From positions 124,001 to 188,000 of the forward strand of contig NZ_JAEHFX010000007.1 in assembly GCF_016623615.1 (NCBI RefSeq): a stretch of DNA of 64,000 nucleotides. Reading direction: 5' to 3'. The DNA comes from Adhaeribacter terrigena (lineage in GTDB: Bacteria; Bacteroidota; Bacteroidia; Cytophagales; Hymenobacteraceae). The position numbers and the translations under genes are program-made. The notes beneath the pieces were generated by a model that saw only the letters and a program-made list of their open reading frames with translations, did no database searches and was not told the DNA's origin. Of this stretch, positions 17,707 to 25,619 are shown in pieces; within the stretch, counting starts at the first letter, position 1, and each line of letters opens with the position of its first letter.

Positions 17707-18336
17707 TTAATTTACCTTCGACTGCTGATTGAGGCTGTTGTTGATACGCATGAGCTCCATGTTCTTTTCTTTCAGATCCTGCTCGGTTCTTTTGCGCTGT
17801 TCAATTTCCCGTTCCAGGTCACGGTTGGTTTTAATAAGTTGGGCGGTACGTTGCTGAACCCGGGTTTCAAGGGCTTCGTTGGCTTCGCGTAATGCAATCT
17901 GCGCCCGCTCGCGTTCTGCCACTTCTTTGCGCAATTTAATATTTACTTCTTCTAAACGCTTTTGCCCGGGAATCCGCATTAAATCAGGCAAAGCCCGGTA
18001 TAGCATAAAAGCAGTTATTACCGAAACCACGCCGGTTATTATTTTAAAAACGCCTTGTATCCTGTAAACCGGGTTCCAGACGGTAACGATCCCGAATAAA
18101 TGGGTGATACTGCAAAGAAAAAGAAAGAGGGCAAAAAAGATAAAAACGTACTTATGAGTAAGATCTTTACGTTTTTTGGTCAGGAACAATAAAACCGGCG
18201 GAATTGCCAAAAAAGCCAGAGCGGTGAGCGCATCGCCGGCCACGTTGGTTGCCAGAATTGCAGGTTGCCAGGAAAAGGAATGCCCGTGCGGGATAAACCC
18301 AACTGATTCGAAAAGGTTCTGAACATATTCAAGCAT
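17707..18336 (-). CDS. Ethylene-receptor-like membrane sensor without kinase
   Basis: A 209-residue protein with three hydrophobic helices (about 32-53, 63-84, 96-115) followed by a coiled coil (about 125-205). The membrane part aligns by eye with the plant ETR1 ethylene-binding domain, including the residues needed for copper/ethylene binding there (Asp25, Cys65, His69), which appear here as Asp35, Cys75 and His79 with identical spacing: GDALTALAFLAIP and LCSITHLFG. In bacteria this domain normally precedes PAS, GAF or kinase modules, but the gene stops after the coiled coil and no kinase remnant follows in any frame before the terminator. It may act as a partner for a separate kinase. Ligand binding is inference. 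Confidence 0.8.
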   Translation of the reverse strand: MLEYVQNLFESVGFIPHGHSFSWQPAILATNVAGDALTALAFLAIPPVLLFLTKKRKDLTHKYVFIFFALFLFLCSITHLFGIVTVWNPVYRIQGVFKIITGVVSVITAFMLYRALPDLMRIPGQKRLEEVNIKLRKEVAERERAQIALREANEALETRVQQRTAQLIKTNRDLEREIEQRKRTEQDLKEKNMELMRINNSLNQQSKVN

Positions 18337-18508
18337 CTTACAACGAAGTTTCTTAAATGTTTTTTATCCTGACAGGCGCTTTAGTAACCCTACCCGATGT
18401 TTAAATATTCCACTAATTAATCTAATGTTAATTATACGTCCATCCTGAAAAAGCGAATACTAACAAATTGGGATCTTACTCCTTTTTATGGCAAAAGCTT
18501 TAACATAA

Positions 18509-18543
18509 AAAAAAGCCGGAACTGTTAATTTCCGGCTTTTTTA
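18509..18543 (-). terminator. Terminator downstream of cysteine synthase
   Basis: An AAAAGCCGGAA / TTCCGGCTTTT stem with a short loop and flanking A/T runs, so it can work on either strand. A dispersed repeat (18546-18566) lies between it and the cysteine synthase stop. Confidence 0.85.
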
Positions 18544-18589
18544 TTAAAAAGCAATAGCATTTTTGAAAAATACCCAGAAGTGGGTACAA

Positions 18590-19573
18590 TTAATCCAAAT
18601 ATCCTTGCTTTTTCATCCATTCGTCGTTATACACCTTGCCTAAATAGCGGGTACCATGGTCTGGCAAAATAATAACCATTACGTCGTCTTCTTTCATGTG
18701 CTCGCGGGCGTATTCCAGTGCACCAAACACCGCCGAACCGGAAGACCAGCCCACAAACAAGCCTTCTTCTTTGGCTAAACGGCGGGTCATTAAAGCAGCG
18801 TCTTTATCAGTTACCTTTATGAATTGATCAATCAGGTCGAAATCTACGTTCTTGGGCAGAATATCTTCGCCGATGCCTTCGGTGGCATAAGAATAAATTT
18901 CATTCTCGTCGAAAATGCCGGTTTCCTTGTATTTTTTAAACACCGAACCGTAGGTATCCAGGCCAATGGCTTTTACGGCCGAATTCTGCTCTTTCAGGTA
19001 TTTGGAAATGCCGCAGATGGTGCCGCCGGTGCCTACGCCTGCCGCTAAAACGGTGATCTTGCCTTCGGTCTGGTTCCAGATCTCCGGGCCGGTTTGCTCG
19101 TAATGCGCCGCCGTGTTGGAAAGGTTATCGTACTGGTTCGGGTAAAAAGAATTCGGAATGTCTTTATTTAATTGCTTTGCTACCGAATAATACGAACGCG
19201 GATCGTCGGGCGTAACGTTGGTTGGGGTTACCACTACCTCCGCTCCTACAGCGCGCAGAATATCCATTTTCTCTTTGCTTTGCTTATCGGGCAGGGTAAA
19301 AATGCATTTATAGCCTTTCGCCTGCGCTGCCAATGCCAGGCCCATACCGGTATTGCCGGAAGTGCCTTCAATAATGGTTCCGCCTGGTTTCAGCAAGCCG
19401 GCTTTTTCAGCATCTTCGATCATGCGGATGGCCATACGGTCTTTTACCGAGTTGCCCGGGTTGAAATATTCTACTTTGGCCAGGATGGTGCCTTTTATGC
19501 CTACGGTTACTTTATTGAGCTTTACCAGCGGCGTGTTGCCAATGGCTTCGGTTATGTGGTTTAAGTAATGCAT
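18590..19573 (-). CDS. PLP-dependent cysteine synthase family enzyme
   Basis: A 327-residue fold-type II PLP enzyme. The PLP lysine is Lys44 (NPGNSVKDR); the substrate loop is EGTSGNTGMG and the phosphate loop GTGGTICG. It would make cysteine from O-acetylserine and sulfide. The C-terminus (GKVYNDEWMKKQGYL) is closer to cystathionine beta-synthase-like catalytic domains than to CysK proper, so it could make cystathionine from serine and homocysteine instead; there is no CBS regulatory domain. It is monocistronic, with a probable -7 element (TAACTTTG, minus strand, 19641-19648) about 70 bases upstream of the start. Confidence 0.88.
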   Translation of the reverse strand: MHYLNHITEAIGNTPLVKLNKVTVGIKGTILAKVEYFNPGNSVKDRMAIRMIEDAEKAGLLKPGGTIIEGTSGNTGMGLALAAQAKGYKCIFTLPDKQSKEKMDILRAVGAEVVVTPTNVTPDDPRSYYSVAKQLNKDIPNSFYPNQYDNLSNTAAHYEQTGPEIWNQTEGKITVLAAGVGTGGTICGISKYLKEQNSAVKAIGLDTYGSVFKKYKETGIFDENEIYSYATEGIGEDILPKNVDFDLIDQFIKVTDKDAALMTRRLAKEEGLFVGWSSGSAVFGALEYAREHMKEDDVMVIILPDHGTRYLGKVYNDEWMKKQGYLD

Positions 19574-19640
19574 TATTCTTTATTAGAAATTATGAATTAA
19601 AAATTGGAAATGGCCTTTTCAAGCTTAATTCTACTTCGGG

Positions 19641-19648
19641 CAAAGTTA
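19641..19648 (-). promoter_or_regulatory. Likely -7 element of cysteine synthase gene
   Basis: TAACTTTG on the minus strand matches TAnnTTTG, 68 bases upstream of the start codon. No clear -33 element is seen. Confidence 0.4.
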
Positions 19649-19687
19649 CGGAGTTTTTCGGGAATGGCAGAATGTAAGGATTGGTTT

Positions 19688-19715
19688 GAAAACGGTAGGG
19701 TTTGGGAGGGAAAAA
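19688..19715 (+). repeat. Dispersed 35-bp repeat copy (AAAACGSTA family)
   Basis: Core AAAACGGTAGGGTTTGGG then an A-rich tail; almost identical to the copy at 6034. It is intergenic between divergent genes. Confidence 0.75.
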
Positions 19716-19775
19716 GTGCTGCTGCACATCAAGTTTACATTTGAGATCTGCGCGCAAAAATTTCTTTAACACCAA

Positions 19776-19801
19776 GCAGCGTTTCATCTAAAAATTACGA
19801 C
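19776..19801 (+). promoter_or_regulatory. Shared two-part promoter element, copy 1
   Basis: GCAGCGTTTC, then 11 bases, then ACGAC, ending 40 bases before the ATG at 19842. The same boxes with the same spacing precede the other two paralogs. The layout (AAC/AGC-like box and CGAC box) resembles an ECF sigma factor promoter; that assignment is inference. Confidence 0.6.
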
Positions 19802-19841
19802 TATTATTTATTCAGAATCCACTGGTCTAAAATACTACTCT

Positions 19842-22568
19842 ATGAGAAAATTTTGCATCTTCTGCCTGCTGTTCGTGCTTACAATTTTTAATACTTCAGC
19901 GCAATTCTTTCAATGGGCAAAGAAACAGGAAAACAACACGGGTTCTGTTTCAGTGGCCAGCGGGAATAGTTTAGTAGCTACAACCGGCACTTTTTCAAGT
20001 AGAATAACCATTGGCAACCAAACATTTACCAGTCAGGATTCTAATAACGCTTATTTAGCGGTATATGATCTTTCCGGTAATCTTCTGTGGGCGAAAAAAA
20101 TAACCGGAAGCGGTGCACCACTTAATAGTGGCCAGGGACCAAGTATTACAGTAGATGCGAACGACAATATTATTCTTGCTGGGATAATGCTCGATTCTTT
20201 ATATATTGATGGCTTACTTTTTAAAAGCAGTACTTTACCGGCATTTGGCCTTTATACAGCCAAATTCAGTCCGACCGGAACTTTACTTTGGGCCCAAAGC
20301 TCTAATTTTCAAGGTGGCCAGTTCCACTATCTTAATTTCATAACTCCATCTTCTATCGATACGGACGCGGCAGGAAATGTACTGGTTGCAGGGCATTTGA
20401 ATTTCCCATTAACATTTAACGGGATTACGCTGACGCCTAATAACGCAAGCAACACTTTTTTAATTAAGTATAATGCCAGCGGAACCTTACAATGGGGTGT
20501 TCTAAGCCCCAATGGGATAAATTATACTTACCTTAAATATGGCATTAAGATTAAAGCCACGCCTGCCGGAAACATATATTTCACCGGGTATAGCTTCAAT
20601 AATTTTAATATATTTTTAACGAAATTCAGCCCTTCCGGAGCAGTTCTCTGGAATAAAAATGAGACCAGTTTTTTAAATAACGGCTTAGATATTACAATCG
20701 ACAATAACGATAATGCCTATATCACAGCTCAATATGCTGATTCGGTTACTGTAGGAACTACTACCCTTCATTCTACCGGATCAAATTATTTACTAGCAAA
20801 AATAAACAGTGCCGGAAACTGGCAATGGGTAAAAAATATTCTGGATGAGCCATCCAATTTGTATTGGGCCTACAATAAATTATCAATCGTTTACACCCCT
20901 GGCAATGCGTTAGGTCTGGCAGGTTCCTTTTCTGGCACTGCTTTGTTCAATAATACCCCTATTACATACCTACCAAACCCACCCAATAATACTGAAAATA
21001 TATTTGTAGCAAAATTAGATATGTTGGGTACGCCGATCTGGGTAAGCACTGTTTCAGCAACAACAGACGGTCGCGCTCCGGATATAAGCACAAATGCAAC
21101 GGGTAATTTTTTTCTGGCTGGGAATTTCAGGGGCACCGCCCAATTCAACGCAACAACGCTTACCTCCTCATCCAATTACAGTAGTTTTCTTACCAAAGTA
21201 AACAATGAAGGCAATAGCGTTTCAGGTACTATTTTTATAGACACCAACAAAAACGGTATTAAAGATGCATCCGAAACCGGTTTTGGTGAATTAATGATCG
21301 GGGTTTCGCCGGGGCCGCGAAATAGCATATCATTTCTGAATGGAACTTACAACGCTGCTATTTCAACCGGGACTTCTTTCGTTAGCCTTCCTAACCCGCC
21401 GCGTCATTATACCTTTGTTCCGGCTAGCCATACCGTAACGTTCAGCGGCACAAACCAAACCCAAACCGGAAAAGATTTTGCTTTGCAGCCCATTCCTAAC
21501 AGCAACGACGTAAAAGTTACGGTTACCAATCTAACCCCTGCCCGGCCTGGTTTCCAAGCAAATTACCGCCTTACTTTTCACAACGCTGGCACTACCGTTT
21601 TATCGGATACGGTGAAATTGTCGCATAATACCAATTTCTTATCTTTCGTATCTTCTACGTTAACTCCGGCCACAAACAGCAACGGCAAAATGGCCTGGTA
21701 TTACCAGAATTTACTTCCCAACGAAACCCGCAACATCGACGTGACTTTTTCGGTGCCAGCCACTACCGTTTTGGGAACTTCCTTGCAAGCCATTGCGAAC
21801 ATTAAACCCTTTGCTATTGACTTATTTCAGGCCGATAATATCGATACTCTCAAGCACGTAGTTATTGGCTCTTTTGATCCGAACGACAAGCAGGTGGATA
21901 AAACTACGCTTTCACCTGCCCAGGCCGCTACCGGCGAATACCTCGATTATACCATCCGTTTCCAGAACACCGGCACCGATACGGCATTTACCGTAGTAGT
22001 TACCGACCGCATTCTCTCGCAGCTGAACCTGGCGAATTTTGAAATGCTTTCGGCCAGCCATGCTTATAAACTGAACGTGATAGACGGCAACATGCTGGAA
22101 TGGCGCTTCGACAATATTCTTTTACCCGACAGCAACCGCAACGAACCGGCCAGCCACGGCTTCATCCGTTTCCGCCTCAAATCTAAAGCCGGCTTACAAT
22201 TAGGCGACTCCATCACCAACCAGGCCGCTATTTATTTCGACTATAATGCCCCGGTAATTACCAACCATGCTGTTACTAAAGTAGCCAACCCGAATGGAAT
22301 CAAAGAAAAGAAAGCCAGCATCCAGGCTTTCAAACTTTACCCGAACCCGGCGAAGAACTACGTAATGGTGAATGCTGAATTTAAGAAAAATACTTCGGCT
22401 ACCGTTTCGCTGGTGAACCTGCTTGGCCAGACGCTTTCTAACGTTACCTTGCCGGCTAACAACCAGATCCATTACCAGCTGCCTTTGAAAGATCTTCCAA
22501 AAGGCGTTTACCTGATCAGGCTGGAAACGGAAACCGGCTTGCAGACACAAAGATTGGTGGTTCAGTAG
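19842..22568 (+). CDS. Giant T9SS-exported repeat protein, paralog 1
   Basis: A 908-residue secreted protein. After a signal peptide (LLFVLTIFNTSAQ) comes a ~420-residue beta-propeller-like region of SBBP-type repeats, each with a signature such as AKFSPTGTLLWAQ, VDANDNIILAG or AKINSAGNWQWVK. An SdrD-B-like domain follows (SGTIFIDTNKNGIKDASETG, near 464), then the Bacteroidota module with GSFDPNDKQVDK and YTIRFQNTGTDTAFTVVV (DUF7619-like), and a T9SS type A tail (LYPNPAKNYVMV ... GVYLIRLE ... RLVVQ). It is probably a surface or secreted adhesin or structural protein. It is the first of three tandem paralogs with the same promoter element and terminator; its 3' end is nearly identical at DNA level to that of paralog 2. 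Confidence 0.85.
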   Translation: MRKFCIFCLLFVLTIFNTSAQFFQWAKKQENNTGSVSVASGNSLVATTGTFSSRITIGNQTFTSQDSNNAYLAVYDLSGNLLWAKKITGSGAPLNSGQGPSITVDANDNIILAGIMLDSLYIDGLLFKSSTLPAFGLYTAKFSPTGTLLWAQSSNFQGGQFHYLNFITPSSIDTDAAGNVLVAGHLNFPLTFNGITLTPNNASNTFLIKYNASGTLQWGVLSPNGINYTYLKYGIKIKATPAGNIYFTGYSFNNFNIFLTKFSPSGAVLWNKNETSFLNNGLDITIDNNDNAYITAQYADSVTVGTTTLHSTGSNYLLAKINSAGNWQWVKNILDEPSNLYWAYNKLSIVYTPGNALGLAGSFSGTALFNNTPITYLPNPPNNTENIFVAKLDMLGTPIWVSTVSATTDGRAPDISTNATGNFFLAGNFRGTAQFNATTLTSSSNYSSFLTKVNNEGNSVSGTIFIDTNKNGIKDASETGFGELMIGVSPGPRNSISFLNGTYNAAISTGTSFVSLPNPPRHYTFVPASHTVTFSGTNQTQTGKDFALQPIPNSNDVKVTVTNLTPARPGFQANYRLTFHNAGTTVLSDTVKLSHNTNFLSFVSSTLTPATNSNGKMAWYYQNLLPNETRNIDVTFSVPATTVLGTSLQAIANIKPFAIDLFQADNIDTLKHVVIGSFDPNDKQVDKTTLSPAQAATGEYLDYTIRFQNTGTDTAFTVVVTDRILSQLNLANFEMLSASHAYKLNVIDGNMLEWRFDNILLPDSNRNEPASHGFIRFRLKSKAGLQLGDSITNQAAIYFDYNAPVITNHAVTKVANPNGIKEKKASIQAFKLYPNPAKNYVMVNAEFKKNTSATVSLVNLLGQTLSNVTLPANNQIHYQLPLKDLPKGVYLIRLETETGLQTQRLVVQ

Positions 22569-22577
22569 TTTTTAAGC

Positions 22578-22631
22578 TCAAAAGCATAGCGTTTTAAAAG
22601 CCGGTTGCCCTAAAAAGCAGCCGGTTTTTTG
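22578..22631 (+). terminator. Dispersed repeat plus terminator after paralog 1
   Basis: A minus-orientation dispersed repeat (CAAAAGCATAGCGTTTTAAA) runs into a hairpin AGCCGGTTGC...GCAGCCGGTT with T-run. The same composite follows paralogs 2 and 3. Confidence 0.8.
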
Positions 22632-22670
22632 TTTGATCTGCAACCCCTAAAAATAAATTCCCAACACGAA

Positions 22671-22696
22671 GCAACGTTTCGGCAACATTTAACGAC
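22671..22696 (+). promoter_or_regulatory. Shared two-part promoter element, copy 2
   Basis: GCAACGTTTC-N11-ACGAC, ending 39 bases before the ATG at 22736, with spacing identical to copies 1 and 3. Confidence 0.6.
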
Positions 22697-22735
22697 TCCT
22701 TATAAATCACGCTATCAAATAACAAAAAAGTGACT

Positions 22736-25453
22736 ATGAAAAAACTTCTTCTCTTTTGCCTGCTGGTTGGGCTAACGTCTTTCAGCGCTTCGGCACAGTA
22801 TTTTCAGTGGGCAAAAAAACAGGACAATAACATACCTGTGACTTCGGTTGCCAGTGGCAACAGCCTGGTTGCTACAACTGGAACATTTTCCAATACTATT
22901 ACCCTTGGGAACCAGACTTTTTCTACTGCTGACACAATGGATCAATATTTAGCCGTGCATGACCATGCAGGAAATGTGCTTTGGGCCAAACATATTGTTA
23001 CCGGAGGTATTCTGGGAATTCAACAGCCCTGCTTAACGTTTGATGCAAACCAAAATATCATCATTGCTGGCTCTTTCATCGATTCGCTTTACATTGACGG
23101 TTTGATATTCAAAGGAACAACTGGTAACATATCTGGTGCTTACGTGGCAAAATTCAGCCCCACAGGTTCATTACTCTGGGCAAGAAGCTCAGACGTTTCT
23201 GTAGTTACGGGGCATGCTGCTGGGAGATCAGTGACAACCGATCTTCAAGGCAATGTAATTGTAGCAGGAGACTTTTATAATTCGGTAACTTTCAACAGCA
23301 CCAGTTTAACGGCTAATGGCTCTAATGCTGCTTTTATCGTGAAGTATGATGTCTCAGGAACATTACAATGGGCAGTAAATACGCTGTCTACCACCGTACC
23401 TGAAAATGTTTCCAAAATAAAAGCTACTTCGGCTGGTGAAATTTATTTAATAAATTTCGCTCAAGGCCTGGGAGCTCCCGGTGCTTCTGGTTTCCCTCTT
23501 TATAAATATAGTGCTGCTGGCATCTTACTTTGGAATAAAACCATTAATAATCCAACTTTTAGTTACCCTAATCTGGCAGTAGATAATTTAGATAACGCCT
23601 ATATTATCGGAAATTATCATACTAATATTACCATTGGCAATAGTGCTTTAACTACTCCTCAGAACGTTTCAAGTTCATTTTTAGCAAAAATAGATGCTGC
23701 CGGCAACTGGAAGTGGGCACGCACAATTGCTTCAAATTTAATTTTCGGCTATCCTTACATGTTTCATCCTGCACCGGGTATTGTGTATACCAATGATAAT
23801 GAACTTATTATTTCCGGCACCTTTAGCGGGACCACACAATTCAATAATATTTCTATTACTTCATCCCGGACAAATGGCCTCAACACCTTTGTTGCCAAAC
23901 TTGATACGGCCGGAACCCCGATCTGGGTTAACAATGCAACCTCAACAGTAGCAAACAATAATACAGACTTGAGTGGAGATAATAGCAACAACCTCTTTCT
24001 TGCCGGATCTATTGAAAACGGAAGCACCCAGTTCAGCGGCTCTATGCTTACTACTTCCGGCACTGCAAGCTATTTAGCAAAAATAACCCACGAAGCTAAT
24101 ATCGCCTCCGGCACCATTTTCTTAGATGCAAACAGCAACGGGATAAAAGATGCTTCCGAAGTGCCATATATCCAGTTAATAATACAAAGTACACCCGGAC
24201 CTGTTTACGGAATTTCGAACCTGGATGGCACTTATAGCATGTATCTACCAACCGGAGCCAGTACCCTTAGCATTCCGAGTCCGCCTCCATATTATACTAC
24301 CGTTCCGGCGAGCCACAGCCTAACGTTCAGCGGAGCAAATCAAGCCCAGACCGGAAAAGATTTTGCTTTGCAGCCGATCCCGAACAGCAACGACGTAAAA
24401 GTTACGGTTACCGCTCTTATTCCGGCGCGACCAGGCTTTCAATCCAAATACCGCCTGACGTTCCATAATTCAGGAACCACAACTTTATCCGACACACTGA
24501 AATTTCAGCACAATACCAGTATTCTAGCGTTTGTGTCTGCTTCAGAACCAACTGTAAGCAACAGCAACGGAAAAATAGCCTGGTATTACCAGAACCTGCT
24601 GCCGAATGAAACCCGCAACATCGACGTGACTTTCTTGGTGCCAACTACTACCGTTTTAGGAACGCCCTTAAAAGCTATTGCCAGCATCAAACCGTACGCG
24701 ATCGACCTTCTTCAGGAAGACAATATTGATTCGCTGCACCACGTGGTAATCGGCTCTTTCGATCCGAACGACAAGCAGGTGGATAAAACCACCCTTTCAC
24801 CTGCCCGGGCCGCTACTGGCGAATACCTCGATTACACCATCCGTTTCCAGAACACCGGCACCGATACGGCTTTTACTGTAGTGGTTACCGACCGCATTCT
24901 CTCGCAGCTGAACCTGGCAACCTTTGAAATGCTTTCGGCCAGCCATAACTACAAAGTGAACGTGATAGACGGCAACATGCTGGAATGGCGCTTCGACAAT
25001 ATTCTTTTACCCGACAGCAACCGCAACGAACCGGCCAGCCACGGCTTCATCCGTTTCCGCCTCAAATCTAAAGCCGGCTTACAATTAGGCGACTCCATCA
25101 CCAACCAGGCCGCTATTTATTTCGACTATAATGCCCCGGTAATTACCAACCATGCTGTTACTAAAGTAGCCAACCCGAATGGAATCAAAGAAAAGAAAGC
25201 CAGCATCCAGGCTTTCAAACTTTACCCGAACCCGGCGAAGAACTACGTAATGGTGAATGCTGAATTTAAGAAAAATACTTCGGCTACCGTTTCGCTGGTG
25301 AACCTGCTTGGACAAACGCTTTCTAACGTTACCTTGCCGGCTAACAACCAGATCCACTACCAGCTGCCGCTGAAAGATCTTCCAAAAGGTATTTATTTGA
25401 TCAGGCTGGAAACCGAAAGCGGTATGCAAACGCAGCGCTTGGTCGTTCAGTAG
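22736..25453 (+). CDS. Giant T9SS-exported repeat protein, paralog 2
   Basis: A 905-residue paralog with the same domain order: signal peptide (LLFCLLVGLTSFSASAQ), SBBP-type propeller repeats (AKFSPTGSLLWAR, AKIDAAGNWKWAR), the SdrD-B-like unit (SGTIFLDANSNGIKDASEV), the FDPNDKQVDK module and the T9SS type A tail. The ATG at 22736 is preferred to a GTG two codons upstream. From about 24957 to 25310 the DNA is identical to 22073-22426 of paralog 1, while the propeller regions have diverged strongly, a sign of recent gene conversion of the secretion tail. It is probably exported and surface-exposed; ligand unknown. Confidence 0.85.
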   Translation: MKKLLLFCLLVGLTSFSASAQYFQWAKKQDNNIPVTSVASGNSLVATTGTFSNTITLGNQTFSTADTMDQYLAVHDHAGNVLWAKHIVTGGILGIQQPCLTFDANQNIIIAGSFIDSLYIDGLIFKGTTGNISGAYVAKFSPTGSLLWARSSDVSVVTGHAAGRSVTTDLQGNVIVAGDFYNSVTFNSTSLTANGSNAAFIVKYDVSGTLQWAVNTLSTTVPENVSKIKATSAGEIYLINFAQGLGAPGASGFPLYKYSAAGILLWNKTINNPTFSYPNLAVDNLDNAYIIGNYHTNITIGNSALTTPQNVSSSFLAKIDAAGNWKWARTIASNLIFGYPYMFHPAPGIVYTNDNELIISGTFSGTTQFNNISITSSRTNGLNTFVAKLDTAGTPIWVNNATSTVANNNTDLSGDNSNNLFLAGSIENGSTQFSGSMLTTSGTASYLAKITHEANIASGTIFLDANSNGIKDASEVPYIQLIIQSTPGPVYGISNLDGTYSMYLPTGASTLSIPSPPPYYTTVPASHSLTFSGANQAQTGKDFALQPIPNSNDVKVTVTALIPARPGFQSKYRLTFHNSGTTTLSDTLKFQHNTSILAFVSASEPTVSNSNGKIAWYYQNLLPNETRNIDVTFLVPTTTVLGTPLKAIASIKPYAIDLLQEDNIDSLHHVVIGSFDPNDKQVDKTTLSPARAATGEYLDYTIRFQNTGTDTAFTVVVTDRILSQLNLATFEMLSASHNYKVNVIDGNMLEWRFDNILLPDSNRNEPASHGFIRFRLKSKAGLQLGDSITNQAAIYFDYNAPVITNHAVTKVANPNGIKEKKASIQAFKLYPNPAKNYVMVNAEFKKNTSATVSLVNLLGQTLSNVTLPANNQIHYQLPLKDLPKGIYLIRLETESGMQTQRLVVQ

Positions 25454-25462
25454 TTTTTCAGC

Positions 25463-25516
25463 TCAAAAGCATAGCGTTTTAAAGCCGGCTGTCCTGAAAA
25501 AGCAGCCGGCTTTTTG
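25463..25516 (+). terminator. Dispersed repeat plus terminator after paralog 2
   Basis: A minus-orientation dispersed repeat (25463-25482) is followed by a perfect 11-bp stem AAAGCCGGCTG / CAGCCGGCTTT and T-run. Confidence 0.85.
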
Positions 25517-25557
25517 TTTGATTATAATACTGTGGAAAACTAAATTTTCTGCATCGT

Positions 25558-25583
25558 GCAGCGTTTCGGTTATTATTTACGAC
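25558..25583 (+). promoter_or_regulatory. Shared two-part promoter element, copy 3
   Basis: GCAGCGTTTC-N11-ACGAC, ending 36 bases before the ATG at 25620. Confidence 0.6.
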
Positions 25584-25619
25584 ACTATAATAAATGCTGC
25601 ATGTTTTAATTTATTCGCT

